A DNA stretch of 64,000 nucleotides from Flavobacterium sp. RSP15 (GCF_003968755.1 NZ_RYDL01000012.1:1-64000); one strand, 5' to 3'; counted from the stretch's first letter, positions 25,759 through 35,144 are shown. The notes: generated by a model not told the origin, from the letters alone. Numbers and translations: made by a program.

Positions 25759-27870
25759 TTACAATTCAATCCATTGATTAGTTTTCAAACTTTTGATAGC
25801 GGCAAATGATGCTTTTGTCGTATTTATAATTTCTTCAAATGGAATCAAAGCAGACCCACCATTTTTGGTTTGATTGATTAATTTATGAAATTGGTTTTTA
25901 TGACCTTTATCTAATTTGGTTTTCAACTTTGAAAAACCTTTAAATCCAAAACCCTCTGTTTTTCTGAAATTATCCATAACCAAAGTTCTATCTTGTGAAT
26001 AAACCTCAACACGTTCTTTCGAATAGGCTTTTGAACCATTGGAAAAATAATTAATAACCCCTGTAGAACCATTTTCATATTTCAATAAAATAGTCGCATT
26101 ATCTGTGTTTTCTTCTGGATTTACACCCATAGCATTCATGCAAACAGCTTTGACTTTGCTCCCTGTCAGATAGGTTATTAAATCAATAAAGTGACAAGCT
26201 TCTCCAATGATTCTTCCTCCTCCAACTTCCCTATCATGAACCCAGACATTTGCTGGAATATTCCCTGCATTCATCGTGGCAATTACATTCATTTGAGAAG
26301 TTCCCAACAATGATTTCATTTTTTCAGCATGCGGAGAAAATCTTCTGTTGAAACCAACCATAACCGTTTTGCCGGACTTTGCCTGAGCTCCAATTACCTC
26401 ATTTAATTCCTGTTCATTTAGCGCCAATGGTTTTTCGACAAAAACGTGCTTGTTTGCTTCCAGACATTTTATGGTCATTTCGGCATGAAGGTTGTGGCGT
26501 GTGGTGATTAAAACTAAATCAACTTCACTATCTTTTAATACATCATCAACATTAGTGGTGGAATGAGAAAACCCATATTTTTGAGCCATAGCCGTGCCGC
26601 TAACGCCTCCCTTACTGGCAATATATTTATAATTGGCACCACTCCCTTTTAAAGCTGGAAGCATTGTCATTTTTGTAAAATTGCCAGCACCTATAATTCC
26701 GATACCACCTTTTTGGCCCGTATAATTGGCTTCTTTTAATTGAATGGTATTTTGAGGTGCGATGTCTGTTTCATTGTATTTTAAAATGGAAGCTATTGAT
26801 TTACTTGAACCTATTTCTCCATAAATTTCCAAATAGTTATCCAATGGAATTACTTCAGTAATCATTTCTGTCACTTGCAATTTTCCTGTAGAAATAGACT
26901 GTAGAATGGCTTCAAAATTTCTTTTTTCTGTCCATCTTACAAATGCTAAAGGATAGTCAATTCCTCTATTTTCATAATTCTCATCATATCGTCCTGGTCC
27001 ATAGGAACAAGAAACTTGAAACGATAATTCTTTTTCGTAAAACTCAGCCCTACTTAAACTTAATCCAATAACACCCACCAAAATAATGCGTCCTCTTTTG
27101 CGTGACATTTTGGCCGCTTGTGAAATAATTTCATCCGTTTTTGCAGAAGCTGTTATTATAACTCCATCAGCACCACTTCCGTTGGTGTTTTCTTCAACAA
27201 ATTTTACAATATCTCCATTTCTGGGATTAAAAGGAATAATTCCCCACTGTTTAGCCAGAGCTAATTTGCTTTCGTCTATATCTACACCAATAACTTTGCA
27301 ACCATTGGCTACTAATAATTGCGCTGTCAATAATCCTATTAAACCTAAACCAGTAACAACTATGGTTTCACCAAGTGTTGGATTTAACAATCGAATGCCT
27401 TGTAAACCAATTGAACCTATAACCGTAAAAGCTGCTTGTTCATCAGACACATTATCTGGAATATGAGCTACCAAGTTTTTAGGAATAGAAACAAATTCTG
27501 CGTGTTGCCCGTTTGACGCAACTCTATCTCCTACTTTAAACTCACTAACCCCTTCGCCAACGGCTATTACTTTTCCTACATTGCAATACCCTAAGGGCAG
27601 AGGCTCGCCTAACTTATTAAAGACAGCTTCTAAGGTTGGAATTAGTCCTTCTGTTTTTATTTTATCCAAAACCTGTTTGACCTTGTCCGGTTGTTGTCTC
27701 GCTTTAGATATTAAATTTGATTTACCAAACTCCACCAACATCCGCTCTGTCCCTAATGAAACCAAAGAACGGGTGGTTTGTATTAATACAGTTCCTCTGG
27801 CTACTTGGGGCGCTGGAACTTCTTCTAATATGGTTTGTCCTGTTTTAAAGGATTGTATGATCTGTTTCAT
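25759..27870 (-). CDS. Two-domain oxidoreductase: zinc-dehydrogenase-like plus Gfo/Idh/MocA
   Basis: This 703-residue fusion protein has two NAD(P)-binding halves. Residues 1-350 are an alcohol-dehydrogenase-like MDR domain (GYCNVGKVIAVGEGVSEFKVGDRV, VVTGLGLIGLLTAQLL). Residues 385-700 are a Gfo/Idh/MocA domain (GIGIIGAGNFTKMTMLPALK, HVFVEKPLALNEQELNEVI). The fusion is found in many surface-polysaccharide loci next to heparinase-like genes. A joint role in making an unusual sugar, for example by oxidation and epimerisation, is likely but unproven. Its 5' end overlaps the preceding glycosyltransferase gene by 4 bp. A decayed copy of its first 75 codons lies at 29951-30188. Confidence 0.9.
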   Translation of the reverse strand: MKQIIQSFKTGQTILEEVPAPQVARGTVLIQTTRSLVSLGTERMLVEFGKSNLISKARQQPDKVKQVLDKIKTEGLIPTLEAVFNKLGEPLPLGYCNVGKVIAVGEGVSEFKVGDRVASNGQHAEFVSIPKNLVAHIPDNVSDEQAAFTVIGSIGLQGIRLLNPTLGETIVVTGLGLIGLLTAQLLVANGCKVIGVDIDESKLALAKQWGIIPFNPRNGDIVKFVEENTNGSGADGVIITASAKTDEIISQAAKMSRKRGRIILVGVIGLSLSRAEFYEKELSFQVSCSYGPGRYDENYENRGIDYPLAFVRWTEKRNFEAILQSISTGKLQVTEMITEVIPLDNYLEIYGEIGSSKSIASILKYNETDIAPQNTIQLKEANYTGQKGGIGIIGAGNFTKMTMLPALKGSGANYKYIASKGGVSGTAMAQKYGFSHSTTNVDDVLKDSEVDLVLITTRHNLHAEMTIKCLEANKHVFVEKPLALNEQELNEVIGAQAKSGKTVMVGFNRRFSPHAEKMKSLLGTSQMNVIATMNAGNIPANVWVHDREVGGGRIIGEACHFIDLITYLTGSKVKAVCMNAMGVNPEENTDNATILLKYENGSTGVINYFSNGSKAYSKERVEVYSQDRTLVMDNFRKTEGFGFKGFSKLKTKLDKGHKNQFHKLINQTKNGGSALIPFEEIINTTKASFAAIKSLKTNQWIEL

Positions 27871-28868
27871 TTTAATAATTTAATTATTTCATCAATTTCA
27901 TTTGATATTTTTAATTCACTTTTTTTTAGATTTTCATTTTTAGAAATTTCAATAATTGAATCAGCGATAGAGTCGGAATTATAAGGATCAAAAACCATAG
28001 TTGGAATAATAACATCAGTAACATAAGGTAAATCAGCGGCCAATACAAAACAATTAGCTTGACAAGCTTCTATTAATCCTAAGCCAAGACTTTCCAATAG
28101 TGAGGGATATATTAAAAACTTTGATTTATTATATAATTTTTCCGGATTACAAAAGCCATGGTTTATAATCTTAATTTTTTTATTTTTTAGTATGTTTATT
28201 TTATCTATTAAACATTGAAAATCAGAAGTTATTGTTACGTTAAGCACGGGATAATATTCTCGTTCTGCAAGAATTTCCCACGCTTTAAATAATTTTAAAT
28301 GATTTTTGTGTGTATTACCATTACTAACATAGACAAATGAATTTTTATCCTTTATTATAGTGTTTTTATAATTATCTTCTTTAAAAAAAGGATGCTTTAA
28401 AACTTTTTGAATTTTAACGTTAAGTTCTTTACTTACTAATTTTTGTACTGTCAAAGTTTGAACTACATAAAAATTTGTATTCTTTGATAATACTTGAATT
28501 AAACATTTTTTAATTTTTTTTATAATTTTTTCTTTATAACTATAATTTCTGGGCTGAACCAACAATGATACATTATGAAAATAAGTAAAAACTATAGCTC
28601 TATTTAATTTTACTGGTGGAGCAATATTTCCAAAACAAAATATTTTTTCAAATTCTTCTTTGTTCTTTATATAAAATTTTAAACGATTTAGAAATGATGC
28701 TTTTAAGTAAAGCTTTCGATTTGCAGGAATATCCTTAAAGTCATTTTCACAGCGTTTATCAAAAAGATAAAACACATTTAAACTAGACTTTTCAAATTCT
28801 TCAACAAGATAGTATAATAAAACTTTACCACCACTATTATTTATATATAAGGCATCTATAAGGATCAT
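27867..28868 (-). CDS. Glycosyltransferase family 4-like protein
   Basis: The 333-residue protein starts MILIDALYINNSGGKVLLYY. The C-terminal half has FVYVSNGNTHKNHLKLFKAW and the GT4 donor region SLLESLGLGLIEACQAN. It is shorter than average for GT4, mainly in the N-terminal half, and very AT-rich. It overlaps the oxidoreductase gene by 4 bp (ATGA). The sugar added is unknown. Confidence 0.82.
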   Translation of the reverse strand: MILIDALYINNSGGKVLLYYLVEEFEKSSLNVFYLFDKRCENDFKDIPANRKLYLKASFLNRLKFYIKNKEEFEKIFCFGNIAPPVKLNRAIVFTYFHNVSLLVQPRNYSYKEKIIKKIKKCLIQVLSKNTNFYVVQTLTVQKLVSKELNVKIQKVLKHPFFKEDNYKNTIIKDKNSFVYVSNGNTHKNHLKLFKAWEILAEREYYPVLNVTITSDFQCLIDKINILKNKKIKIINHGFCNPEKLYNKSKFLIYPSLLESLGLGLIEACQANCFVLAADLPYVTDVIIPTMVFDPYNSDSIADSIIEISKNENLKKSELKISNEIDEIIKLLK

Positions 28869-28873
28869 ATATT

Positions 28874-29902
28874 CTATATTAATTGCAGAAGGCTATTTAT
28901 TGAAATATTCGGAGTAATATGCAAACCTAATTCTCGACTTTTACATGAAAAAACATATAATTCATTATCATTCATGTTAATCATTTTTATTAAGGCTTGT
29001 TTCATCTCAATTATATCATTGGCTTTAACTTTAAATCCATTATAACCATTTATCACGAAATGTGGCGCTGCTCCACAAATATCAGTACAAACAATAGGCA
29101 ATCCTGAAACAGCGGCTTCATGAATCACTAAAGCCCAAGGTTCCTTTAAGGAGGGCAAAATCAAACATCCTGAATTTTGTATTTCATGAATTAATTCTGC
29201 TTGATTCATATAATCTTTTATGATAATTGATTTATTACTTCTAAAACTATCTTTAAGAATACCATCTCCAATTAAAGTTAATGTCCAGTCTTTTTTATCT
29301 GAAATAGCATCCCAACCTTTAATTAAAATATCCAAACCTTTTTCAGCAGAAAATCTACCTATATAGATAAAATTTTTTGGGTATTTTTCTAATTTAACCT
29401 CGAGATTAATTTTACTAAACAAATCCACATCAGCGGTTAAAGAATTTAATATGATATTTTGTTTGGCATACCCTAATTTTCTTGCATATTCAAATTGATA
29501 TAAACCAGCCACCCATATATGTGTAAAAGCTTTTTTTATATGAAATGGGCTTATCAATGCATTAATTCTCTGCCGTATTGTTCCATACCATTGCGTATCT
29601 GAATAACTTACAATAGGGACTTTGAGTATTTTGATTAATTTTTTTGCAATCCAAACATATTCTGGGATCATCCAACCTGCTACAACTACTATATCAGGAT
29701 TATAGGATATAATATTAGCAAGAATTTCTTCCTTTTGTTTGTTTTTATAATCAGTTGTAACAAAATTATCAAGTACTGGAATGTTTGTATTAAATCTTGC
29801 GACATGATATGCTAAAATATCATATTCATGATCTTCTATAAGTTTGCGAATAGTAAGAACCTGATGCGGAACATAATCTATAATTAGAAAAACAGATTTC
29901 AT
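28874..29902 (-). CDS. Glycosyltransferase family 4
   Basis: This is a 342-residue GT-B enzyme. IYIGRFSAEKGLDILIKGW near the middle and LPSLKEPWALVIHEAAVSGLPIVCTD near residue 260 are the GT4 nucleotide-sugar-binding signatures. It resembles the protein encoded at 33834-34889 (shared patterns WYGTIRQ/WYGTLRQ, HIWVAGLYQFEYARKLGY and HAWVAGPYQFEYAKRLGF), so the two are probably paralogues with different donors or acceptors. It is the first gene of the run down to pglE. Confidence 0.88.
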   Translation of the reverse strand: MKSVFLIIDYVPHQVLTIRKLIEDHEYDILAYHVARFNTNIPVLDNFVTTDYKNKQKEEILANIISYNPDIVVVAGWMIPEYVWIAKKLIKILKVPIVSYSDTQWYGTIRQRINALISPFHIKKAFTHIWVAGLYQFEYARKLGYAKQNIILNSLTADVDLFSKINLEVKLEKYPKNFIYIGRFSAEKGLDILIKGWDAISDKKDWTLTLIGDGILKDSFRSNKSIIIKDYMNQAELIHEIQNSGCLILPSLKEPWALVIHEAAVSGLPIVCTDICGAAPHFVINGYNGFKVKANDIIEMKQALIKMINMNDNELYVFSCKSRELGLHITPNISINSLLQLI

Positions 29903-29950
29903 TAATTTTATGATTTTTTAAATGACTATAACAGCACACTTCCTATAATA

Positions 29951-30188
29951 TTAACTTAGTTCTAAAACCTGTTTAATCTTATCAGGTTGTTGTCTTGCTT
30001 TAGATATTAAATTTGATTTACCAAATTCAACAGGCATACTTTCTATACCCAATGATACTCATGAACATGTAGTTTGAATTAAAACACAACCTCTTTTAAC
30101 TTGTGGAGCCGGTACCTCTTCTAATATTGTTTGTTCTGTTTTAAAGGATTGTTTGATTTGTTTTAAAGGATTGTATGATTTGTTTCAT
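29951..30188 (-). pseudogene. Decayed 5' fragment of the two-domain oxidoreductase gene
   Basis: Read on the minus strand from ATG at 30188, the frame gives an N-terminus like MKQIIQSFKT (partly duplicated by a tandem repeat of about 24 bp), then EEVPAPQVKRGCVLIQTT. A TGA replaces the leucine of SLVSLG, and the frame goes on as VEFGKSNLISKARQQPDKIK before ending. This is the start of the protein encoded at 25759-27870, with many substitutions and no C-terminal part. It is a remnant of a second or former copy. Confidence 0.88.
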
Positions 30189-30194
30189 ATATTT

Positions 30195-30962
30195 TTATAA
30201 TTGATATAATGCTTTTCGTTCTTCTGAATTAGGATAATTGATTAAAACAGCCCTGTATTTGCCTTTAAAAACGAATAAACTCCCCGCAGAAACTCCAATA
30301 GTCTTATATCTACCTATAGCTTCCTTAATATCCTCTAACTTCCCTGCCCCGCCCAAAATTGTCATTGGCATTTCTGTCTGGTTCCTTATTAAATCGAATA
30401 ATTTAAAATCGAAGCCTTCCATTTTTCCATCATTATCAACAGCGTTAATAACTAATTCTCCAATACCTATTTCGCTTAGTACTTTAAGAAAATCGTTTAA
30501 TTTTATACTTGAAACTTTTTTTCCATTGTGTGTGACGATTTCGTACCCTCCAAACAGTTTTTTCTTTCTGATATCCAATACAACGACTACACTTTGAATA
30601 CCTACCGCTTCCCCAATTTCCTTTAGTATTTTAGTATTATAAATTGCCGAAGTACTAAGCGCCACTTTTTCTGCTCCCAAGCTTATTATTTTTTTTGCTT
30701 GTTCTACAGTTGTCACACCTCCTCCATAACAAAAAGGCATCCTGCATTCAATGGCTAAGTTCTGGATTAATTCGAAATCAGGCCCACGTTGTTCAACCGT
30801 TGCATCAATATCAAGAACTATTAATTCATCTACTTCTTTCTCGTTGAATATTTTTACCGCATTTAGTGGATCTCCCACATATTTGGGGTCTTTAAAAATA
30901 GTGGTCTTTACTAATCCTTTTTTGTGAACTAGAAGACATGGGGTAATTCTCGATCTAAGCAT
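30195..30962 (-). CDS. HisF-like cyclase subunit of a sugar amidotransferase system
   Basis: The protein is homologous to the (beta/alpha)8 barrel HisF (255 residues) but is encoded with a HisH-like glutaminase and a WbpG-like amidotransferase rather than with histidine genes. The residue corresponding to catalytic Asp11 of HisF is leucine here (ITPCLLVHKKG), as expected for the O-antigen variants that only channel ammonia. The second catalytic aspartate position (VVVLDIRKKK) is kept. It probably delivers ammonia for forming an acetamidino group on a sugar. It overlaps the HisH-like gene by one base. Confidence 0.88.
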   Translation of the reverse strand: MLRSRITPCLLVHKKGLVKTTIFKDPKYVGDPLNAVKIFNEKEVDELIVLDIDATVEQRGPDFELIQNLAIECRMPFCYGGGVTTVEQAKKIISLGAEKVALSTSAIYNTKILKEIGEAVGIQSVVVVLDIRKKKLFGGYEIVTHNGKKVSSIKLNDFLKVLSEIGIGELVINAVDNDGKMEGFDFKLFDLIRNQTEMPMTILGGAGKLEDIKEAIGRYKTIGVSAGSLFVFKGKYRAVLINYPNSEERKALYQL

Positions 30963-31576
30963 TATAGTGTTGCAAAATTATGAAGTAAATTAATTCCATT
31001 ATGGTGGCTTTTTTCAGGATGGAATTGTATTCCATAAACATTATCGTGGTTTATCGCAGAAGCAAATGATTTTCCGTAAGTGGTTGTAGTTAGAATATCC
31101 TCCTGATTTTCGCATTCAAAATAGTAAGAATGCAAAAAATAAAAACCCAATTCTGAATCTATATTTTGTAACAAGACATTTTGTCGCACTATTTCAATTG
31201 AATTCCATCCCAGATGTGGTAATCTAGGTTTTTGATTTAATAGCGATGCATCCATTTTCTTCACCTTTCCTTTGATATAACCTAATCCAGGAAGCTTGCC
31301 TTCCTCACTACTTTCGGCCAGTATCTGCATCCCAACGCATATTCCTATAATCGGAACTTTATTTTGCATAACTTCAGAATCCAAAACTTCCCGAAAACCA
31401 GTTTTATCCAGCATTGATATGGTCGCGTCAAATGCTCCAACCCCAGGTAAAAAAATTTTTTCTGCTCCTATCACTTCTTCCGGACTTTTGGCAATTTTAT
31501 AATCGATTTTCAGCGTATCATAAATATTGCCTATTGCTCTAATATTACCAGAGCCATAATCAATTATTGTTATCAT
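30962..31576 (-). CDS. HisH-like glutamine amidotransferase subunit
   Basis: This class I glutaminase (204 residues) has the nucleophile Cys80 in PIIGICVGMQILAE and the His186-Glu188 pair in GIQFHPEKSHHNG, so the catalytic triad is complete. It releases ammonia from glutamine for use through the HisF-like partner. Its context (4-bp overlap with the amidotransferase gene, one-base overlap with the HisF-like gene) matches the wbpG-hisH-hisF modules of amidino-sugar loci rather than the histidine operon. Confidence 0.9.
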   Translation of the reverse strand: MITIIDYGSGNIRAIGNIYDTLKIDYKIAKSPEEVIGAEKIFLPGVGAFDATISMLDKTGFREVLDSEVMQNKVPIIGICVGMQILAESSEEGKLPGLGYIKGKVKKMDASLLNQKPRLPHLGWNSIEIVRQNVLLQNIDSELGFYFLHSYYFECENQEDILTTTTYGKSFASAINHDNVYGIQFHPEKSHHNGINLLHNFATL

Positions 31577-32712
31577 CTTTTTATTGATCTTTCTATACCT
31601 AAAAATTTAAGAATTTTAGCCCCTGTTTTAAACATCGACAACTGGTTTTTATAATCCCAATAAAACTTTTTTGGCGCCGTAAAATAACCGTTAAGCTCTT
31701 CTACTTTAATTCCTAATTTTGTGGCGATATATTTGAATTCCTCATCAATGGTTTCTGGATTAAAAGCAGGTTTCTTCATTTTCTCCAATGCCTCTTCTCT
31801 TTTTAATTGTCCTGTTAAAATTAAACTCGAGTACTGCACTCTTCTTGTATCGAAACCAAATCGTTCAGGCAACCAATATCCTTCATAAAATTTAGTGAAT
31901 CGTGATTCAAAATGCTTTTGGGGATAAGGTGTCCAACCATAAGTTTCAGCAAGCATTTTCAAAGCATCTTCCTTTACATAGGGCATATAATTTAATGGTT
32001 TTACAACTTGAACTCCTTTAATATATCTCAAGTAAAATTTATGTTTTAAAACAGGACTGAATGGATAGGTTTCCATTTTATTGGTACTAAATTGTTTCCT
32101 TATGTCTCTTATCTGAGCCATATCTGTTCCATAATAAAGAAACTCCATTGGATTACGAACACATTCTGTAGAAATATTTCCACCATTTAATATGTACTTA
32201 ATATTATATTTGTTAGCAAAATTGTAAAGTGTGGCCACAAATGCATGATCCTGTGGAATATCTAAATGTGGCACCCCTGATTTAAAAAAGGTCAATTGAA
32301 AATCTTTCATTTCCTCCCAATTGATTACTTCGGTATATAAATCAAGACCTAATTTATCAATCATCACCTGAATATTATGAACGGCCAATTCTGAGTTCCA
32401 ACCTCCATCAACATGAAAAACCAATGGTCGTAACCCCAATTCCTTTACTGCCAAATGCAATAAATAGGAACTGTCCACGCCTCCACTCATACCCAAGATA
32501 CAATCAAAATCTTTCCCTTCTCCTTCTTTTTTGATTTTTTCCACCACCGCTTCCATTTCGGCTCTACCCTTTTCATCGGTATGCCAATTGGGTTTCACGT
32601 TAGCATAAAAATCATTGCAATGGTCACATACTCCATCGTCATCAAAAACAATTTTTGAATCTGAAGTATCCATGACACAGTTGGTACATATTTGGTGTTG
32701 TCTATCTTGCAT
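31573..32712 (-). CDS. N-acetyl sugar amidotransferase, WbpG/PseA-like
   Basis: This 379-residue protein converts an N-acetyl group of a nucleotide sugar into an acetamidino group in related systems. It begins with a zinc-ribbon-like CTNCVMDTSD...CDHCN arrangement, followed by the PP-loop ATP-binding motif GMSGGVDSSYLLH near residue 78. It forms a unit with the HisH- and HisF-like genes, which supply ammonia. The target sugar is unknown. A ManNAcA- or bacillosamine-type residue made by other genes here is possible. Confidence 0.9.
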   Translation of the reverse strand: MQDRQHQICTNCVMDTSDSKIVFDDDGVCDHCNDFYANVKPNWHTDEKGRAEMEAVVEKIKKEGEGKDFDCILGMSGGVDSSYLLHLAVKELGLRPLVFHVDGGWNSELAVHNIQVMIDKLGLDLYTEVINWEEMKDFQLTFFKSGVPHLDIPQDHAFVATLYNFANKYNIKYILNGGNISTECVRNPMEFLYYGTDMAQIRDIRKQFSTNKMETYPFSPVLKHKFYLRYIKGVQVVKPLNYMPYVKEDALKMLAETYGWTPYPQKHFESRFTKFYEGYWLPERFGFDTRRVQYSSLILTGQLKREEALEKMKKPAFNPETIDEEFKYIATKLGIKVEELNGYFTAPKKFYWDYKNQLSMFKTGAKILKFLGIERSIKR

Positions 32713-33829
32713 GGCTATCTTTAATTAATATAATTTCTATTTGTTCTTCGAATTGCAAAAATACTTCTTTCCAGTCAGGTAGAGTTTCAACGATTACTTT
32801 TCCTTTTCTTATCTTTTCTTCCAACTGTATTTTATCATCATCATAACGCTTCATCACATTTAAAATTGAATCAGGATCAAAAGGATCAAAATAAAAGGCA
32901 ACATCATCGCATATTGCGTGGGCAAAATCCAAATCCGAGGTCAGTATGGGCTTTTCAAAAGCCATCGCTTCGATGTAAGGCAGTCCATATGACTCCAATA
33001 ATGAAGGAAATAGCATTGCGTCGCATAATTTGTATAACAATGCTATTTCGTCACTTTTTAATTTGCCGACATTAAAGATACTGCATAAATTATTTTCTTT
33101 TACTTTTTCCAGAAAATCAACCGCAATTTCCTCATCAATAGTCAGGACAATTAAAAAAGGTAAACCTTTTTCTTCGATCAATCTTCCAAGTTTAAAAATT
33201 ATTTGAAAATTTTTATGGGTGGCATAACCTGCTGGATATAAAAAATATTTTTTACCAACTGGAAGATTATAATTATTGTCACTTTGGAGAGGCAATGACA
33301 TCCCCAACGGTGTAGAGATAATTTTTAAATCACTAATATCATATTTTTGGCGCAATCTCTGAGCAATGTTGGAAGTTTGGCAAATCGTCAATTTTACTTT
33401 ATTAATATAATGATCTATCAAGAATACTTTGGTCTTTCTAATCAGGCGGTCCTTTGCCTTCATGCCTAGCCAGATGTATGGTTCAGCATAGACTGCATAA
33501 GCCCAATCAAAAAAAAATATTTGAGGTGTTTTTGTAGGAATTATTACATCCCCAAAATTAAAAATTAAATCTATTTTTAATTCATTTAATAACCTTGGAA
33601 ATTTAAAAAAATACAATCCTATAAAAAAAATATTGTTTTTATAGATTTTTTTTATATCTACTACAATTAATTTTTCTTTTGAATAATTCTTGTATAATTG
33701 ATAATTTGGTGTTAATACGTAATAAGTGTTCTTAAGTTCATTTTCAAACAATTTTACAATATAGTTGTCAAGAATATTTTTCCCCCCTCCAATACTTAAG
33801 TTTAGACCATTGATTAATATTTTTGCCAT
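32702..33829 (-). CDS. Glycosyltransferase family 1/4
   Basis: This 375-residue GT-B enzyme begins MAKILINGLNLSIGGGKNIL. It has YPAGYATHKNFQIIFKLG in the linker region and the donor-binding segment FPSLLESYGLPYIEAMAFEKP near residue 276. It overlaps the amidotransferase gene by 11 bp. The transferred sugar cannot be deduced. Confidence 0.87.
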   Translation of the reverse strand: MAKILINGLNLSIGGGKNILDNYIVKLFENELKNTYYVLTPNYQLYKNYSKEKLIVVDIKKIYKNNIFFIGLYFFKFPRLLNELKIDLIFNFGDVIIPTKTPQIFFFDWAYAVYAEPYIWLGMKAKDRLIRKTKVFLIDHYINKVKLTICQTSNIAQRLRQKYDISDLKIISTPLGMSLPLQSDNNYNLPVGKKYFLYPAGYATHKNFQIIFKLGRLIEEKGLPFLIVLTIDEEIAVDFLEKVKENNLCSIFNVGKLKSDEIALLYKLCDAMLFPSLLESYGLPYIEAMAFEKPILTSDLDFAHAICDDVAFYFDPFDPDSILNVMKRYDDDKIQLEEKIRKGKVIVETLPDWKEVFLQFEEQIEIILIKDSHAR

Positions 33830-33833
33830 ATAT

Positions 33834-34889
33834 CTATTTTCTTAAAATGGATATAAAATTAGCGGCACTCGTTTTTACATTAATTCTGTTAGCTAATAAG
33901 CGACTGTTCAATCCCATTACAGCTAGTTCTTCTTCTGTCAAATCGGACATAGCCTTCATCTTAAGAGCTATATCTTCAGAATACTTACAACTAAAACCAA
34001 ATCCATTAAACCCGTTAACAAAGAAAATAGGTTTAGATCCTACTTTATCGGATACTAATAAAGGTAAGCCCATAGAAGCAAATTCGTGAACCACTAAGCC
34101 CCATGGTTCATGTTTACTAGCCAACACGAATGCACCAGCGCTTCTGGCTAGTTCTTTAAGTTCAGATTCTGTAGAAAAAGATATATATTTAATATCTGTG
34201 CATGAATCAATAGTACTTTTTAAATTTCCATTACCAACGCAAACCAATCCCCAATTCCCCTTATGTACTTCTTTGTAGATTTTAAAGCCTTCCACTAATT
34301 TATCTATATTTTTTGCTTCTGATAATCGGCCTACATATAAAAAATATTTACGTTTCCCTTTGTCTGATTCTGTATTACAAGAAGCATCAAATGACTGTGT
34401 ATTAGCAGAAAGCAGGTCAAATATTATCTTGGAATTCTTGAAACCTAATCGCTTTGCATATTCAAATTGATAAGGCCCAGCAACCCAAGCATGAGAAAAA
34501 TATTTTTTATATAGTATTGGAAAGATTAAAACTGCTGCTTTTTGCCTTAAGGTTCCATACCAAATATCATCAAATCCCACTACAATAGGAATACCTTTCA
34601 GTTTCATTTGCATTGTAACTTTTAAATAATCTTTGTCCATCCATCCAGATATGTATATAATATCTGGATGGATCTTATTACATAACTCTAGAATAGCCTT
34701 ATAATCGGTCTCAGATCTATTATAATATGAAACACCTTTAATTACTGGTGGTACATATGGTGTTAACTTCTTATGGTCCCAATGTATTACATGAACATCA
34801 GCATTGTAATTTTCAACATATTCATTAAATACATGGATTTGATATCCCATTAATTCAGAATATAAATAAAGTATTTTTAAATCACCCAT
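33834..34889 (-). CDS. Glycosyltransferase family 4
   Basis: This 351-residue GT-B enzyme has FLYVGRLSEAKNIDKLVEGF and the donor site ASKHEPWGLVVHEFASMGLPLLVSD. It is a paralogue of the enzyme encoded at 28874-29902. The ATG overlaps the last codons of a truncated acetyltransferase remnant (34882-34965), suggesting that an upstream gene was deleted and left its end. Confidence 0.88.
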   Translation of the reverse strand: MGDLKILYLYSELMGYQIHVFNEYVENYNADVHVIHWDHKKLTPYVPPVIKGVSYYNRSETDYKAILELCNKIHPDIIYISGWMDKDYLKVTMQMKLKGIPIVVGFDDIWYGTLRQKAAVLIFPILYKKYFSHAWVAGPYQFEYAKRLGFKNSKIIFDLLSANTQSFDASCNTESDKGKRKYFLYVGRLSEAKNIDKLVEGFKIYKEVHKGNWGLVCVGNGNLKSTIDSCTDIKYISFSTESELKELARSAGAFVLASKHEPWGLVVHEFASMGLPLLVSDKVGSKPIFFVNGFNGFGFSCKYSEDIALKMKAMSDLTEEELAVMGLNSRLLANRINVKTSAANFISILRK

Positions 34890-34965
34890 TATTTATCTTA
34901 CGTATAATTTTTATTGGATTTCCGCCAACAATTGTATTTTCAGCAACCTTTTTTTGTAAACAAAT
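34882..34965 (-). pseudogene. 3' remnant of a hexapeptide-repeat acetyltransferase gene
   Basis: On the minus strand the frame reads KKVAENTIVGGNPIKIIRKI, then NNG and a stop that overlaps the next gene. This is the typical C-terminal end of left-handed beta-helix sugar acetyltransferases. No hexapeptide repeats precede it, and the frame is closed by a stop about ten codons upstream, so only the tail is left. Confidence 0.7.
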
Positions 34966-35144
34966 GAAACAAAGGAGTTAATATTTTTTTTTCAAATAAC
35001 CGACAGTTCAAATTTAATGCCTTAGATTAATACAGAACTTCATTTATCGTTGAAAAATATCATTTAAACAAACAACTTCGAGACACGAGTCCAAGTGCAA
35101 TTATATAAATATGTGAAAAATTCATTTTATAATAATCAATATTT
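34966..35144. other. Intergenic region without a gene
   Basis: This is an AT-rich gap between the acetyltransferase remnant and the GT2 gene. I see no promoter of the TAnnTTTG type and no repeat. Confidence 0.3.

Noticed and set aside
30195..31576. Histidine biosynthesis genes hisF and hisH
   Set aside because: The neighbours are a WbpG-like amidotransferase and glycosyltransferases, and the HisF-like protein lacks the Asp11 equivalent, so an amidino-sugar role fits better.
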